64,000 nucleotides of DNA, from the NCBI RefSeq assembly GCF_963082655.1, contig NC_081555.1, positions 89,602,272 to 89,666,271 of the forward strand. The letters are read 5' to 3'. The notes under the pieces were generated by a model, which searched no databases, had not been told where the DNA came from, and saw only the letters and a program-made list of their open reading frames with translations. This DNA comes from Stomoxys calcitrans. Lineage: Eukaryota > Arthropoda > Insecta > Diptera > Muscidae. The first letter of the stretch is position 1. Every line of letters begins with the position of its first letter. This document shows, piece after piece, positions 11,041 through 21,564 of this stretch. The position numbers and the translations under genes were made by a program.

Positions 11041-11600
11041 CATACAGACCTCTAGGTCTAGCCCAGTTGTATGCCATCTCAAAGACTTGTTCGGCTTTTT
11101 AGTCCAAGCGGTAAAAGTCTAAGGATTAGATCAGTGTGTCGGTCCGCACATTGTTGAAAGCCCCCTTGATGTCAACTCATTACGCTAACTTCTTGGGCTT
11201 TAAGTCCAACCGGTACTGATCTAAGGTTGGATCAGTGTGTCGGTCCTCACATTGTTGAAAGCCCCCTTAATGTCAATGCATTACGCCAAGGTGTTCATCC
11301 TAGCATCGAAAGATTCTTATTTTGACCACAACCTAGTGCAGGGAGGTGTCCAATGATATCACCTTCAAATAGGCTTGCTGCTACTCGCTGGTTGTACTAC
11401 TCTTTATCATAGACGTGAGACTTATAGGTCTATAGGGCTTTGGTGCCACATAACTTGCCTTGCCGAATTGGGAATAAACACCACTCTTGTCACCTGTCAT
11501 GCCAGGTTGTCCGCCTCTCTTTACAGTAACGACCGAAATATTCCAACTGGTGCTGTGGAAAATGTGTTACAGAAAAGGTATTCGCGCAACACGTCTGTTC
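11041..11600 (-). pseudogene. LINE reverse transcriptase fragments with duplicated motif A
   Basis: The reverse strand encodes the palm motif DIKGAFNNV twice, from 'cacattgttgaaagcccc' at 11147 and 11248 (101 bases apart). A segment at about 11340-11560 encodes an upstream reverse-transcriptase block (VTRVVFIPN and following). The order is scrambled, so the copy is rearranged and dead. Confidence 0.6.
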
Positions 11601-11754
11601 CACTAACATTTCAATTAAACAATTAAAGTAATGCAAGAAATATGGACAAACATTTGTTACAAATTCATAAAGTTATATATTTTTATTGGTAGCCTTAAAA
11701 AAAGATGCTTATACCCACCACCATAGGATCTAGTCATTCCGTTTGTAACACCTT

Positions 11755-12861
11755 ATTCCTTCCTTTCAGTAATAGCCTCGTGTTCTCACGATCTGGATCC
11801 CCCATAGGATTTTCGCCGTCCTACCGACCGTTTCGCTGTTCCACAATGTTGACTCAGACTGTGTCGACCCGAAAGGCTTCGGGTTAACCAACCGTCACCG
11901 TCAAATCGTCTGCCCTTTCATTTCCCCTTACTCCGTTATGGCCCGGCACCCAAACGGCACCCTTCTTACACTGCAAGACTGTTCGTGACCTTACCGTCCT
12001 GGTTGTTATTGCTCTTATGGCAATTTTACTGTCGGTAAAGATGTTCACGCTCGACGTCCTCGTGTTAGCACGACACCACTTCACGCATTCCGTGATCGCC
12101 CGGATCTCCGCCTGCAGGACCGTATTATGGTCAGGCAGTCTAAAACAGATCTCAGTCCCTGGGTTCTCAATGTACATCCCCAGGCCCACTCTATCCTCTA
12201 GCTTTGATCCATCCGTGTAACATGATCTTCCAGTCAATCCAAAATTGTGCCGATGGCAGCAGTGCCTCGCACTCGACTCCAAGGTTCATCGCAGGTATCC
12301 GATCGGAAACCTCTATCCTTTCTTCCAGGTTTCCTATCGTCGCCTCGGTATGAGCTGCTCCCGTCCTCAATCTATTCTCCCATCGCCTTAAGTCTCATAG
12401 CCGCAGTGGCTGCCTCACACTTAATCTTTGTCTAGTCTCCAGTGCACCAGTAGAATAGTCTCCAGTGCACCAGTAGGCGTGGTCCTCATGCACAACCTCG
12501 TGCAGGGCAATCTTCACCGACCTTCCTTGACATAGGCATGCTGTTTGTATTTGAGTAGTTCGCTGGATGTCCTACACTTTATCATGGTGTTCACAATACG
12601 TTCCATGGTTTTGAGTAGAAAGGACGTAAGGCTTATGGGTCTGTAGGCCTTTGGTGTCGCATAACTTGCCTTGCCGGGCTTGGGTATAAACACCACCCTT
12701 GCCTCCTGCCAAGCTTTCGGAGTATATGCAAATCGTAGGCACGCTGTGAAAATATTGGCCAGATGAGGCACCAGATAGTCTGTCTCTTTCTGTAGTGAAG
12801 CCGGAAATATTCAATCAGGTCCGGGTAACTTAAATGGTTTGAAGTTTTCCCCACCTAAGTA
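11755..12861 (-). pseudogene. RNase H LINE copy: reverse transcriptase N-terminal part plus RNase H
   Basis: 12500-12861 (reverse) encodes LPGPD, WQEARVVFIPKPGK and AYRPISLTSFLLKTMERIV, the first blocks of a non-LTR reverse transcriptase. 11884-12282 (reverse) encodes an RNase H domain: CYTDGSK with the first Asp, LQAEIRAITE with the Glu, FTDSKIAI with the second Asp, and WVPGHNGVRGNERADD. About 14 residues are missing just before WVPGH. The palm core between the two parts is absent. 11755-11883 matches the sequence 3' of RNase H in the 51.2 kb copy. Confidence 0.8.
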
Positions 12862-13178
12862 AATGCAAATTTTGCCCCATGAACATTCCACTAAGGAACA
12901 GGGGCAAACTTCTCACACATCGGTGAGTGCAGTTCGATTCAAGTTTAAGCTCAACGATAAGAGGCCTCCTTTTTATAGCCGAGTCCGAACGGCGTGCCGC
13001 AGTGCGACACCTCTTTGGAGAGAAGTTTTACATGGCATATTACCTCACAAATGTTGCCACCAGCATTAGGAGGGGAAAACCACCGCTGAAAATTTTTTCT
13101 GATGTTCACGCCAGGATTCGAACGCAGGCGTTCAGCGTCATAGGCGGACATGCAAACCTCTTCGCAACGGTGGCCTCA
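12862..13178 (-). mobile_element. tRNA-derived SINE inserted in LINE debris
   Basis: Full-length antisense copy. The tRNA-like head is at the right end, with the reverse of the B box (ggattcgaacgc) at about 13112, and the tail is at the left. An 11-bp target duplication CCACCTAAGTA flanks it (12851-12861 and 13179-13189). SINE copies of this family have no coding capacity; the long ORF 12927-13271 crossing it is a shadow. Confidence 0.85.
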
Positions 13179-13378
13179 CCACCTAAGTACCGGTGTCTTT
13201 TAGGAAGTACTCCAACGTCTCATTGTCCTCCCCACATGCTATCACTTGCCGCACCGATTTTGCCTAAGTAAGCTCGTAGTCCTATGTGTCCCGTTATGAC
13301 ACGAAAAGCTATAATGACCTCCCTCTTACTTCCTTTCAATAATGGCCTCGTCCTCTCACGATTATTTCAATTATATTT
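13179..13378 (-). mobile_element. LINE 3' fragment (zinc-knuckle region)
   Basis: The reverse strand reads LGKIGAASDSMW followed by a degenerate ETLEYF region, similar to 31785-31900 (LCKFGAASNSM) and about 49545-49640 (IGAASDSVYRACEKDDE). It sits upstream, in transcript sense, of the 11755-12861 copy, as in head-to-tail LINE debris. Confidence 0.5.
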
Positions 13379-16035
13379 TGGTTTTGTACACACTTTTATG
13401 CGGGGAATCCCCCATGCATTAAGCTTGTCCGAATAATTTTTCTGGTAGCAATATGGAGGTAATTACAATGTCAACGTTGTAAAAAAAAGTATTGTGGATA
13501 CAAAGTTCGCGATGCATGTTGAAGACTATGTAAATTGTATGACAAATCAGTGGTACTGAATTGGTAAATATAAAACCTTTTTCAGGTGTTGTTTTAGGGG
13601 TCACAAACACAAATACGCAAGTGCACGAATAGTTTTGCTGGCAAGTGTATATGGTGGGCCAATCCCCTAGTCTAAAAGAATCGTTAACTAAACTTTAGCA
13701 AATATCTTATCACTATACCAACAACCGAATTCGTATCGATAATCAAAAGTAATTTTTTGCGATTTCCCCCCAACGAACTACACTATTTGTTATTGAGTTG
13801 GGTATTAGCACAGCAATTTAAAAAAAAAAAAAACCTCCATCTAATACACCTGTTGATGAGCTAAAAATAGTTAGCATATGTTATCTCAAATACCTATTTG
13901 CTTAAATAGCATTTTAATTGTAGCTATGTATGTATGTGCAAAAATATTTCAAACCTTATCACAAGATAAATTTGTTGTAGGTATTTAATTATAATTTCAA
14001 ACACTTTCCATGTTCGCATTTATTTATCTTGACAATTAATCGTGGTCATGTTTGTGTGCAAGAGCATGCATAATAACGAGTAGCACTCGTTTTTGACACC
14101 ATAGCACCTCAGCCAGAGACCACAACAAATTGCTGGAAAAGAAGAAAACAAATAAAAACAAAACAGCTGAGCAAAAAATTATACACAAGAAATAAAACTG
14201 CAGCGGCTTAACTCAGGGCTCTCTGTGTCTCTCTTTTCCTTTATAAAAAAAATACAACATTAAAGAGAGCGGCCATTGGTACTCTCGCATGTCTGTTTCT
14301 TCTTTTGAAAATGACAACAGAGAAATGTTACCAGCCTCAACATTTTAACAAAAGCAAAAACATCTCGTGGACGAAGAGTTTCGTGTTTTAGTAAACAAAA
14401 AACAGTTGTGTTTGCTCTCTTTCTCTCGCCCAAATCACTTTTATCTTTGCGCTGGCTGGTTGGGGCTGGTTTTTCGTTGTTTTTTTTTATATGGGATTAG
14501 CCCCCACCACCAATCAACCAACAACAACCAGTCGTCGAGCAACTGTTTTACTCGTCGTTTGTCAGACATTGCCACAATATTTTCTAGCGCTGCTTTCGAT
14601 TGCTGAGCTCCTGTTAATGTTTTTAGACTGCAACGTCATTGCATCAAGTTGATGATGATTATAATTATTTTATATTGTGTGCTATTTGTTATAAAAATAA
14701 TATTATTATAATTATTCTTTTGTGTGTCGTCGTTTTGTGTAGACAACACATATTTGTCGACATTTTTAATTCGAGTTCACGAGTACTTTAAAGTTATTTA
14801 CTATACAAAATACTTGCTGCCAGCTATAGTATTATTTTTTCATCATCGTCATTTTTCTTTACCTCTGCCACCAGTGTCTTCCAAACATGTTGTGCTGCCG
14901 GCGTCGTCGTCGTCATTGCTAGTATCATTTCAATAATTCGTACCTAATCGCCTACTAACCAGCCAGTCAGTCATTGGATTTCCGTTGGGTTGTGCTCTGT
15001 GAGCGCGCACATTAGCGTCTAAATTCAAACACTGGCGGCAGCAACGACGAATGTGTGATTGAACCCTATGAAGACCGCCAGCAAGCAAGCAACAGTGGCA
15101 ACTCACTCACTCGTTATACATTTATACGGTTCATGTTGTTTTTTATTTTTTTTTTCTTCTTTTACCTCTTTTTCTTTTATATCTTCGCTTTCTTTTTTTT
15201 TCAATTTTCCCATAGCAATCTCTCCACACACCCCCACAACTCTTTTTGTTTTTCAAAAGTCGTTAATATCTCGTGTGGTTAGTTGCCTTTGCTTTTTCAA
15301 ATTTACGAACTGATTTCCACCATGATTTTGTTGTACCTTTTTTGACTGGTTGTGTGGCTGTGCGAGGTGTGTGTGTGTGTGTGTATGATTCTGTATGGCA
15401 AACAAATAATACCCACGAGTTGTATTACAACGGCAATAAACCTCATAATATTATGGGTATTATTATGGCATTTAAACAAAATCATGCTCAATAAATTAAT
15501 TTTGTCAGCTTGCTCTTCTGACATGATGCTCTTTCTCTGAGAACATTAAAGCTATGTCAGAGAGCAGAATACTGAAGCTCTCTCTGTTTATATGTTTTTT
15601 TATCATGGGGTTTGTGTGCGTTCGTGGGCATTATTATTCAACAGAGCTTGTTTAATACGTTTTTTGTAGGGTTCTAAACAGTGTTGCTCACTTAAATAGC
15701 CTAGTGGACGACAACAGCGATTTTTTTAAAAATATGAAATGCCTAAAACCAATCTTTTAGACTTGTTCTTATTTAAAAACAACTTTTTCTTAATCTTCAT
15801 TTACATTGAAAAAAACCTATCGATATTATCTACTAATTAATTGGATTTCAACCGTGAGTTATTAGAATAGATACTTTTGCTACCTTTTAAGTTTATTGGT
15901 GAGCAATTTGATATAGAAAGTAAGTTTTCTCTCAACATTTGAAACCATTTAGCACAACCAAAAAAAACCCCTACTCAGCAGAACTTAACTTTGGTTCTTT
16001 TATTTCTTGTGTCTCTTTTTATACTTTGTCTACAG
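13379..16035. other. Repeat-poor island, possible regulatory or 5' UTR DNA
   Basis: No transposon match was noticed. The stretch carries CT-rich tracts that could be GAGA-factor sites (about 14217-14240), a (GT)8 tract at 15369-15384, T-rich runs at 15130-15210 and CAGTCAGTCATT at about 14963. ORFs here (14367-14606, 15055-15313) are low complexity and not convincing. Such islands in muscid introns often hold promoters or enhancers; nothing decisive is seen. Confidence 0.4.
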
Positions 16036-16320
16036 GTTCATAATTTCTCACCTATCGAGAAATTATGCCAAACCGCTAAAATATCAACTTCTTGCAGTTT
16101 AAAATGCCCAAATCACATTTGGTGTTCCTCACAACCTTCGACAAATGCAGTCCACACATTGATCTGCATTGGTAGTGACCAATGGATTCTACAACCACAA
16201 TCGAGATCCACCAATCCAACTGCCGATACTAATTCTTTAAAATCGCCTGTTTTTCGCCAATTTGGTGTTTTTTTCTCCATGAAATCAGATGATTTCGATG
16301 AATGGTCAAACAATTGAATG
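15996..16320 (+). other. Strong splice-acceptor-like site with an open stretch behind it
   Basis: A long pyrimidine tract (15991-16030) ends in 'ctacag' at 16030-16035, a good 3' splice site. The following 280 bases are open on both strands: + frame 15991-16317 and - frame 16113-16313. Neither product is recognised. It could be a 5' UTR or coding exon of a + strand gene, or chance. Confidence 0.3.
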
Positions 16321-16321
16321 A

Positions 16322-17968
16322 CAACAAGTAAAAGCGTGCTAAGTTCGGCCGGGCCGAATCTTATATACCCTCCACCATGGATCGCATTTGTCGAGTTCTT
16401 TTCCCGGCATCACTTCTTAGGCAAAAAAGGATATAAGAAAAGAGTTGCCCTGCTATTAAAACGATATCAAGATATGGTCCGGTTCGGACCACAATTAAAT
16501 TATATGTTGGAGACCTGTGTAAAATTTCAGTCAATTCGTATAAGAATTGCGCCCATTGGGGCTCACGAAGTAAAATAGAGAGAACGATTTATATGGGATC
16601 TGTATCCGGCTATAGACCGATTCAGACCATAATAAACACGTTTGTTGATGGTCATGAGAGGATCCGTCGTACAAAATTTCAGGCATATCGGATAATAACT
16701 GCGACCTCTAGGAGTCAAGAAGTCAAGATCCCAGATCGGTTTATATGGCAGCTATATCAGGTTATGAACCGATTTGAACCTTATTTGACACAGTTGTTGA
16801 AAGTAAAAATAAAATGCGTCATGCAAAATTTCAGCCAAATCGGATAGGAATTGCGCCCTCTAGAAGCTCAAGAAGTCAAATCCCCAGATCTGTTTATATG
16901 ACAGCTATATCAGGTTATGAACCGATTTGAACCATACTTGGCACAGTTGTTGGGAATTATAACAAAACACGTCGTGCGAAATTCCATTTCAATCGGATAA
17001 GAATTGCGCCCTCTAGAGGCTCAAGAAGTCAAGACCCAAGATCGGTTTATATGGCAGCTATATCAGGTTATGAACCGATTTGAACCATACTTGGCACAGT
17101 TGTTGGATATAATAACAAAACACGTCGTGCAAAATTTCATTTCAATCGGATAAGAATTGCGCACTCTAGAGGCTCAAGAAGTCAAGACCCAAGATCGGTT
17201 TATATGGCAGCTATATAAGGTTATGGACCGATTTGAACCATACTTGGCACAATTGTTGGATATCATAAGAAAACACGTCGTGCAAAATTTCATCCCAATC
17301 GGATAAGAATTGCGCACTCTAGAGGCTCAAGAAGTCAAGACCCAAGATCGGTTTATATGGCAGCTATATCAGGTTATGAACCGATTTGAACCATACTTAG
17401 CACAGTTGTTGGATATCATAACAAAACACGTCGTGCGTAATTCCATTTCAATCGGATAAGAATTGCGCCCTCTAGAGGCTCAAGAAGTCAAGACCCAAGA
17501 TCGGTTTATATGGCAGCTATATCAGGTTATGGACCGATTTCAACCATACTTGGCACAGTTGTTGGATATCATAAAAAAACACGCCGTACAAAATTTCATT
17601 CGAATCGGATAAGAATTGCGCACTCTAGAGGCTCAAGAAGTCAAGACCCAAGATCGGTTTATATGGCAGCTATATCAAAACATGGACCGATATGGCCCAT
17701 TTACAATACCAACCGACCTACACTAATAAGAAGTATTTGTGCAAAATTTCAAGCGGCTAGCTTTACTCCTTCGGAAGTTAGCGTGCTTTCGACAGACAGA
17801 CGGACGGACGGACGGACGGACAGACGGACGGACATGGCTAGATCGACATAAAATGTCACGACGATCAAGAATATATATACTTTATGGGGTCTCAGACGAA
17901 TATTTCGAGTAGTTACAAACAGAATGACGAAATTAGTATACCCCCCATCTTATGGTGGAGGGTATAAA
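16322..17968 (+). mobile_element. Full-length 153-bp-repeat element (Helentron/HINE-like), forward orientation
   Basis: It starts 'acaagtaaaagcgtgctaag', has palindrome TTCGGCCGGGCCGAA at 16344-16358, then 'taccctccaccatgg', and ends 'tatggtggagggtata'. Interior units (gttatgRaccgattt) begin at 16761, 16914, 17067, 17220, 17373 and 17526, each exactly 153 apart. A (GGAC)n run lies at 17798-17835. It is an inverted partner of 9178-10699 at a distance of 5.6 kb. ORFs 16318-16847 and 17510-17851 arise because 153 is a multiple of 3. Confidence 0.8.
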
Positions 17969-18589
17969 AATTTACAGGTTAAGGCTGCACTGGTGGGGTC
18001 GGTCTCTTAAAGTCTGAAGTCCACTTTCTGAAAGGAAATCAGGAGAACACATGTAGGGTTGGAACACCAAAATCCAACTTCTAACAGCTCTTCTACGAAA
18101 AGGTGGATATTAAGAATTTGATATTGAGACGAGGAAAACTGAAAGTACAAAAATGCCGTGCAAAAATAGCATCTTTAAATGTCGTAATATGATACTGAGT
18201 TCATTATTAGGTTTTATCATTTAATGAGAAATTGAGAGTCATCTGAAAGGTAAAATGAGAAATAATGAGCTATCGAAATTCGAATCAGAAGGGTGTATCC
18301 TCTAGCATCTAGCTATATAAATTTAAACAGCAATCCTCAATCTTTAAGTTTGGTTTAACATTTTTGTGTGCAGAAGGCCCATAGGTTCGAAATGCCGCTT
18401 GAATCCGAAAATGGTCCAGTTCCTCTGCGGGAGTGTAATTAGCCTCCGAAGTATAATAGACGACGATGGAGAAGAAGTAATATACATTGTGTTATTTTGA
18501 CATATTCGGGGGCATGGGAACCAGTCCTAGAATGAGACGATTGGATGGAGTATACAAGATATCAAAGTTGTTAACATCGTGATATAATC
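17969..18589. other. Unassigned stretch
   Basis: No ORF of note and no repeat match noticed. Confidence 0.35.
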
Positions 18590-18850
18590 GAAATGAAATC
18601 GAAAGGAAATCTTGTCGGATTTGGGGGAGTTTCGGATCGTTTACCTGAGGCAACAGTTTGGCTCAATGTGACTCGTTATTGCCATCGGCACAATCTTGAA
18701 TTGACAGGTCTATGGCACTCGCTTACAACGACACTACTCGCTGCCATCGATACTATCGGTGATAATATAACTGTGAATCTACATTGTAGATGCAGAATAC
18801 CGGACCGCAACACTGTTCCGCAGATAAAATACGGACGCCAATAGTGCGTA
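18590..18850 (+). pseudogene. Degenerate RNase H LINE fragment
   Basis: The ORF at 18593-18844 contains CHRHNLELTG and RIPDRNTVPQ, which correspond to CHRHNFGLTG and RLPDHNTVLQ in the 11884-12282 copy. The catalytic YTDGSK segment is replaced by unrelated sequence. Confidence 0.55.
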
Positions 18851-20924
18851 ATATAAGCATTAAGACAAAATTGGGAATATCTTTAAAGACCACATTGTAT
18901 ACGACAAAATCCGCACTATTTGAGTACCGAGTAGGGGAAACGAGAAAGCAGACACATAAACCTCGGAAACGAAAAAGCAGACATATAAACCTTATCCTTA
19001 TCCCTGAGTACGTTTACAAATGTCGGTCTTTTTACGCCACTATATAACTAACTCTAGGTACCTATAACTTCGATATTCGTATTAACACTTGCCCCATTGT
19101 AGTGTCCTTATGTAATTTCTTGTCGATGAGCAAGTCTGAAGGTGCGCTAAATCTCCGTGCGTGATTTCACAACTATTTTCTAATTGAGTCATTGACACTA
19201 GATTACCCAGATGAACTTTCCTCTCAGATAAAAATTGAATGGGTGTCATACCACTCACTCGCCCATTTGTAATTTTTTTTTTTTTTTTGTTCCTATGCTT
19301 TTTCTTATCTTGTAAATTGGTAATCCTCTTACTGTGCTATATATTTGACCGCTACTGTTTTCGTGAGGTTTTTGTTCAACCGTGAATATGAATGGCGTTT
19401 CACGATAACAATTCTGATATGGTCTGTGTTATTAAACATTTTGCGGTTTGTTGGCTTTTTGATTGTTCACACTTGAAAACGACGGAATTAAAATCAAATA
19501 AATTAAAATGTTTATAGTATACCTACCCACAATTATACGATAATGGAAAGTTATAACAAAATTAATTTAACACACTAGGTACATACTTAGCAAGAATAAG
19601 TGCGATAACTCATAGAATATCCGCTAATTGAATTAATAATAATTAAAAACAAAATACTAAATCGTTTGCACCATGAATCCTTTAATCTCGGTCATTGGGG
19701 TGAGTTTTTATTATCACTCATTTCGCATACAATTTTGTTAAACTTTTGATAAACTTCATTCTTTTCAATGGCAACCCTATTGCCTTTATATCCCACAAAC
19801 AATTTTTCTTTCTGCATTTCTTGGTATTTATCCTACTGCTATGTATGAAAGTTATTCTACTTTTTTCTTATGGGTTCGCTCAAATTTCATTGTTTTGTAG
19901 TCGAACTCTATTAAGCTGTCAGTGGCCGATGATGACAAACAACCATACAAACAAGGCCTCCTTCAACACCACCCCTCTTCACAGTCATTATAACATACAT
20001 AAAAGTCTTCTCTTTTTCTCAGCAGCCCACGGTTCGGTTCAGTTCGTCGTCTTGCTATAGATTTAGTAGGTATAGTGTGGTGCGTGTGTTTATCTGGGTG
20101 TGTGTGTGTGTTTTTGCACTTTTCATTCGTTTCATATCATAATAACAAGACCGAATGAGTGGGACGAGTGTAATAAACAGACTCATGCGTTTATCCAACA
20201 AACCAACCAAGAGACGTACCATCATCATCCATACAACCAACTTGGCTTGAAATCATCCCTGTTGGCATTTGCTTTGCGCCTGATAGCTGACATTCGCATT
20301 GTACAACAAAAATGTTTAGCATTTTTTGTTAAATTTCTTTTGTATGACTGAGCAGGTTTTCTTTATTCGCCACAGCCATCAATGGCTATGCAAAAAAAAA
20401 GCAGGCAGGCAAACAAATAAAGGCTGTGTGTATAGTTATTGTAGCTTACGATGGAAATCGTTGTTTTGTTGTATGTACTCGCACTCGTTCCACCACACAA
20501 ACAAGTTTCAGTGTTTGAACGAACGAACTGTTGTGAGAAGAGGTAGATATATTTTCCTTGCTTGAGAAAATGTGTTGGGTTTGTTAGGAAATAAAGTCTA
20601 CTTACATGTTTTAATTAAATAAATGTTCGTTCTTAAGCCTAGTACTAAGTTCTTTCGCACGAAAATTGCCTATTAATTATTTTTTTTTTTCAATCACTTA
20701 AAAGACAATGTTCACGCCAGTCGAAATCAGTACTAGGCTTTATAGCAAATTTGGTCTAAGTTTCTATTTTTCTGAAAACTTTTGATATTTTCGGTTCTCA
20801 AAAAATTTTTTCTTTTTATTTCTTTACCTAAGGAACAATTTTGTCTCTTTCTATGGTTAAATTCTTTAATTTCAGCGATATAGGGAAAGTGTTTCTAAGT
20901 CTGGCATGTACCAGTAGTCGGCAC
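18851..20924. other. Mostly unique stretch, no gene recognised
   Basis: AT-rich with short ORFs (19746-20060, 20100-20351) that are composition-driven. A (GT)n tract lies at about 20090-20112. A donor-like 'gaagag' joined to GTAGAT occurs at about 20541. Confidence 0.4.
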
Positions 20925-21530
20925 TACCCTCCACCATAGGATGGGGGTATACCATCATTCTGTTTGTAACATCTCGAAATATGCGTTTAAGACCCCATAA
21001 TATATATTCTTGATCGTCAGTAAAGCTAGGCGCTTGAAATTTTGCCCAAATACTTTTTATTAGTGTAGGTCGGTTGGGATTGTTAATGGGCCAAATCGGT
21101 TCATAGCTGCCATATTACCGATCTTGGGTCTTGACTTCTTGAGCCTCTAGGGGACGCAATTGTCGTACGATTGGACTGAAATTTTGCAAGTAGTGTTTTG
21201 GTATCACATCCAATAACTGCGCTAAGTATAGTTCAAATCGGTCCATAACCTGATGTAGCTGCCATATTAACCGATCTTGGGTCTTGACTTCTTGAGCCTC
21301 TAGAGACCGCAATTCTCGTCCGATTGGACTGAAATTTTGCAGGTAGTGTTTTGGTCTCACATCCAACAACTACGCTAAGTATAGTTCAAATCGGTCCATA
21401 ACCTGATGTAGCTGCCACGTTAACCGATCTTGGGTCTTGACTTCTTGAGTCTCTAGAGGACGCAATTCTCGTACGATTGGACTGAAATTTTGCAAGTAGT
21501 GTTTTGGTATCACATCCAACAACTGTGCCA

Positions 21531-21533
<3 letters not shown>
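20925..21533 (-). mobile_element. 153-bp-repeat element, left part, interrupted by a LINE
   Basis: Starts 'taccctccaccataggat'. Units 'cggtccataacctgatgtag' begin at 21239 and 21392, 153 apart. The element resumes at 23974 after a jockey-like LINE. The (GTCC)n run is lost in this copy. Confidence 0.8.
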
Positions 21534-21564
<31 letters not shown>

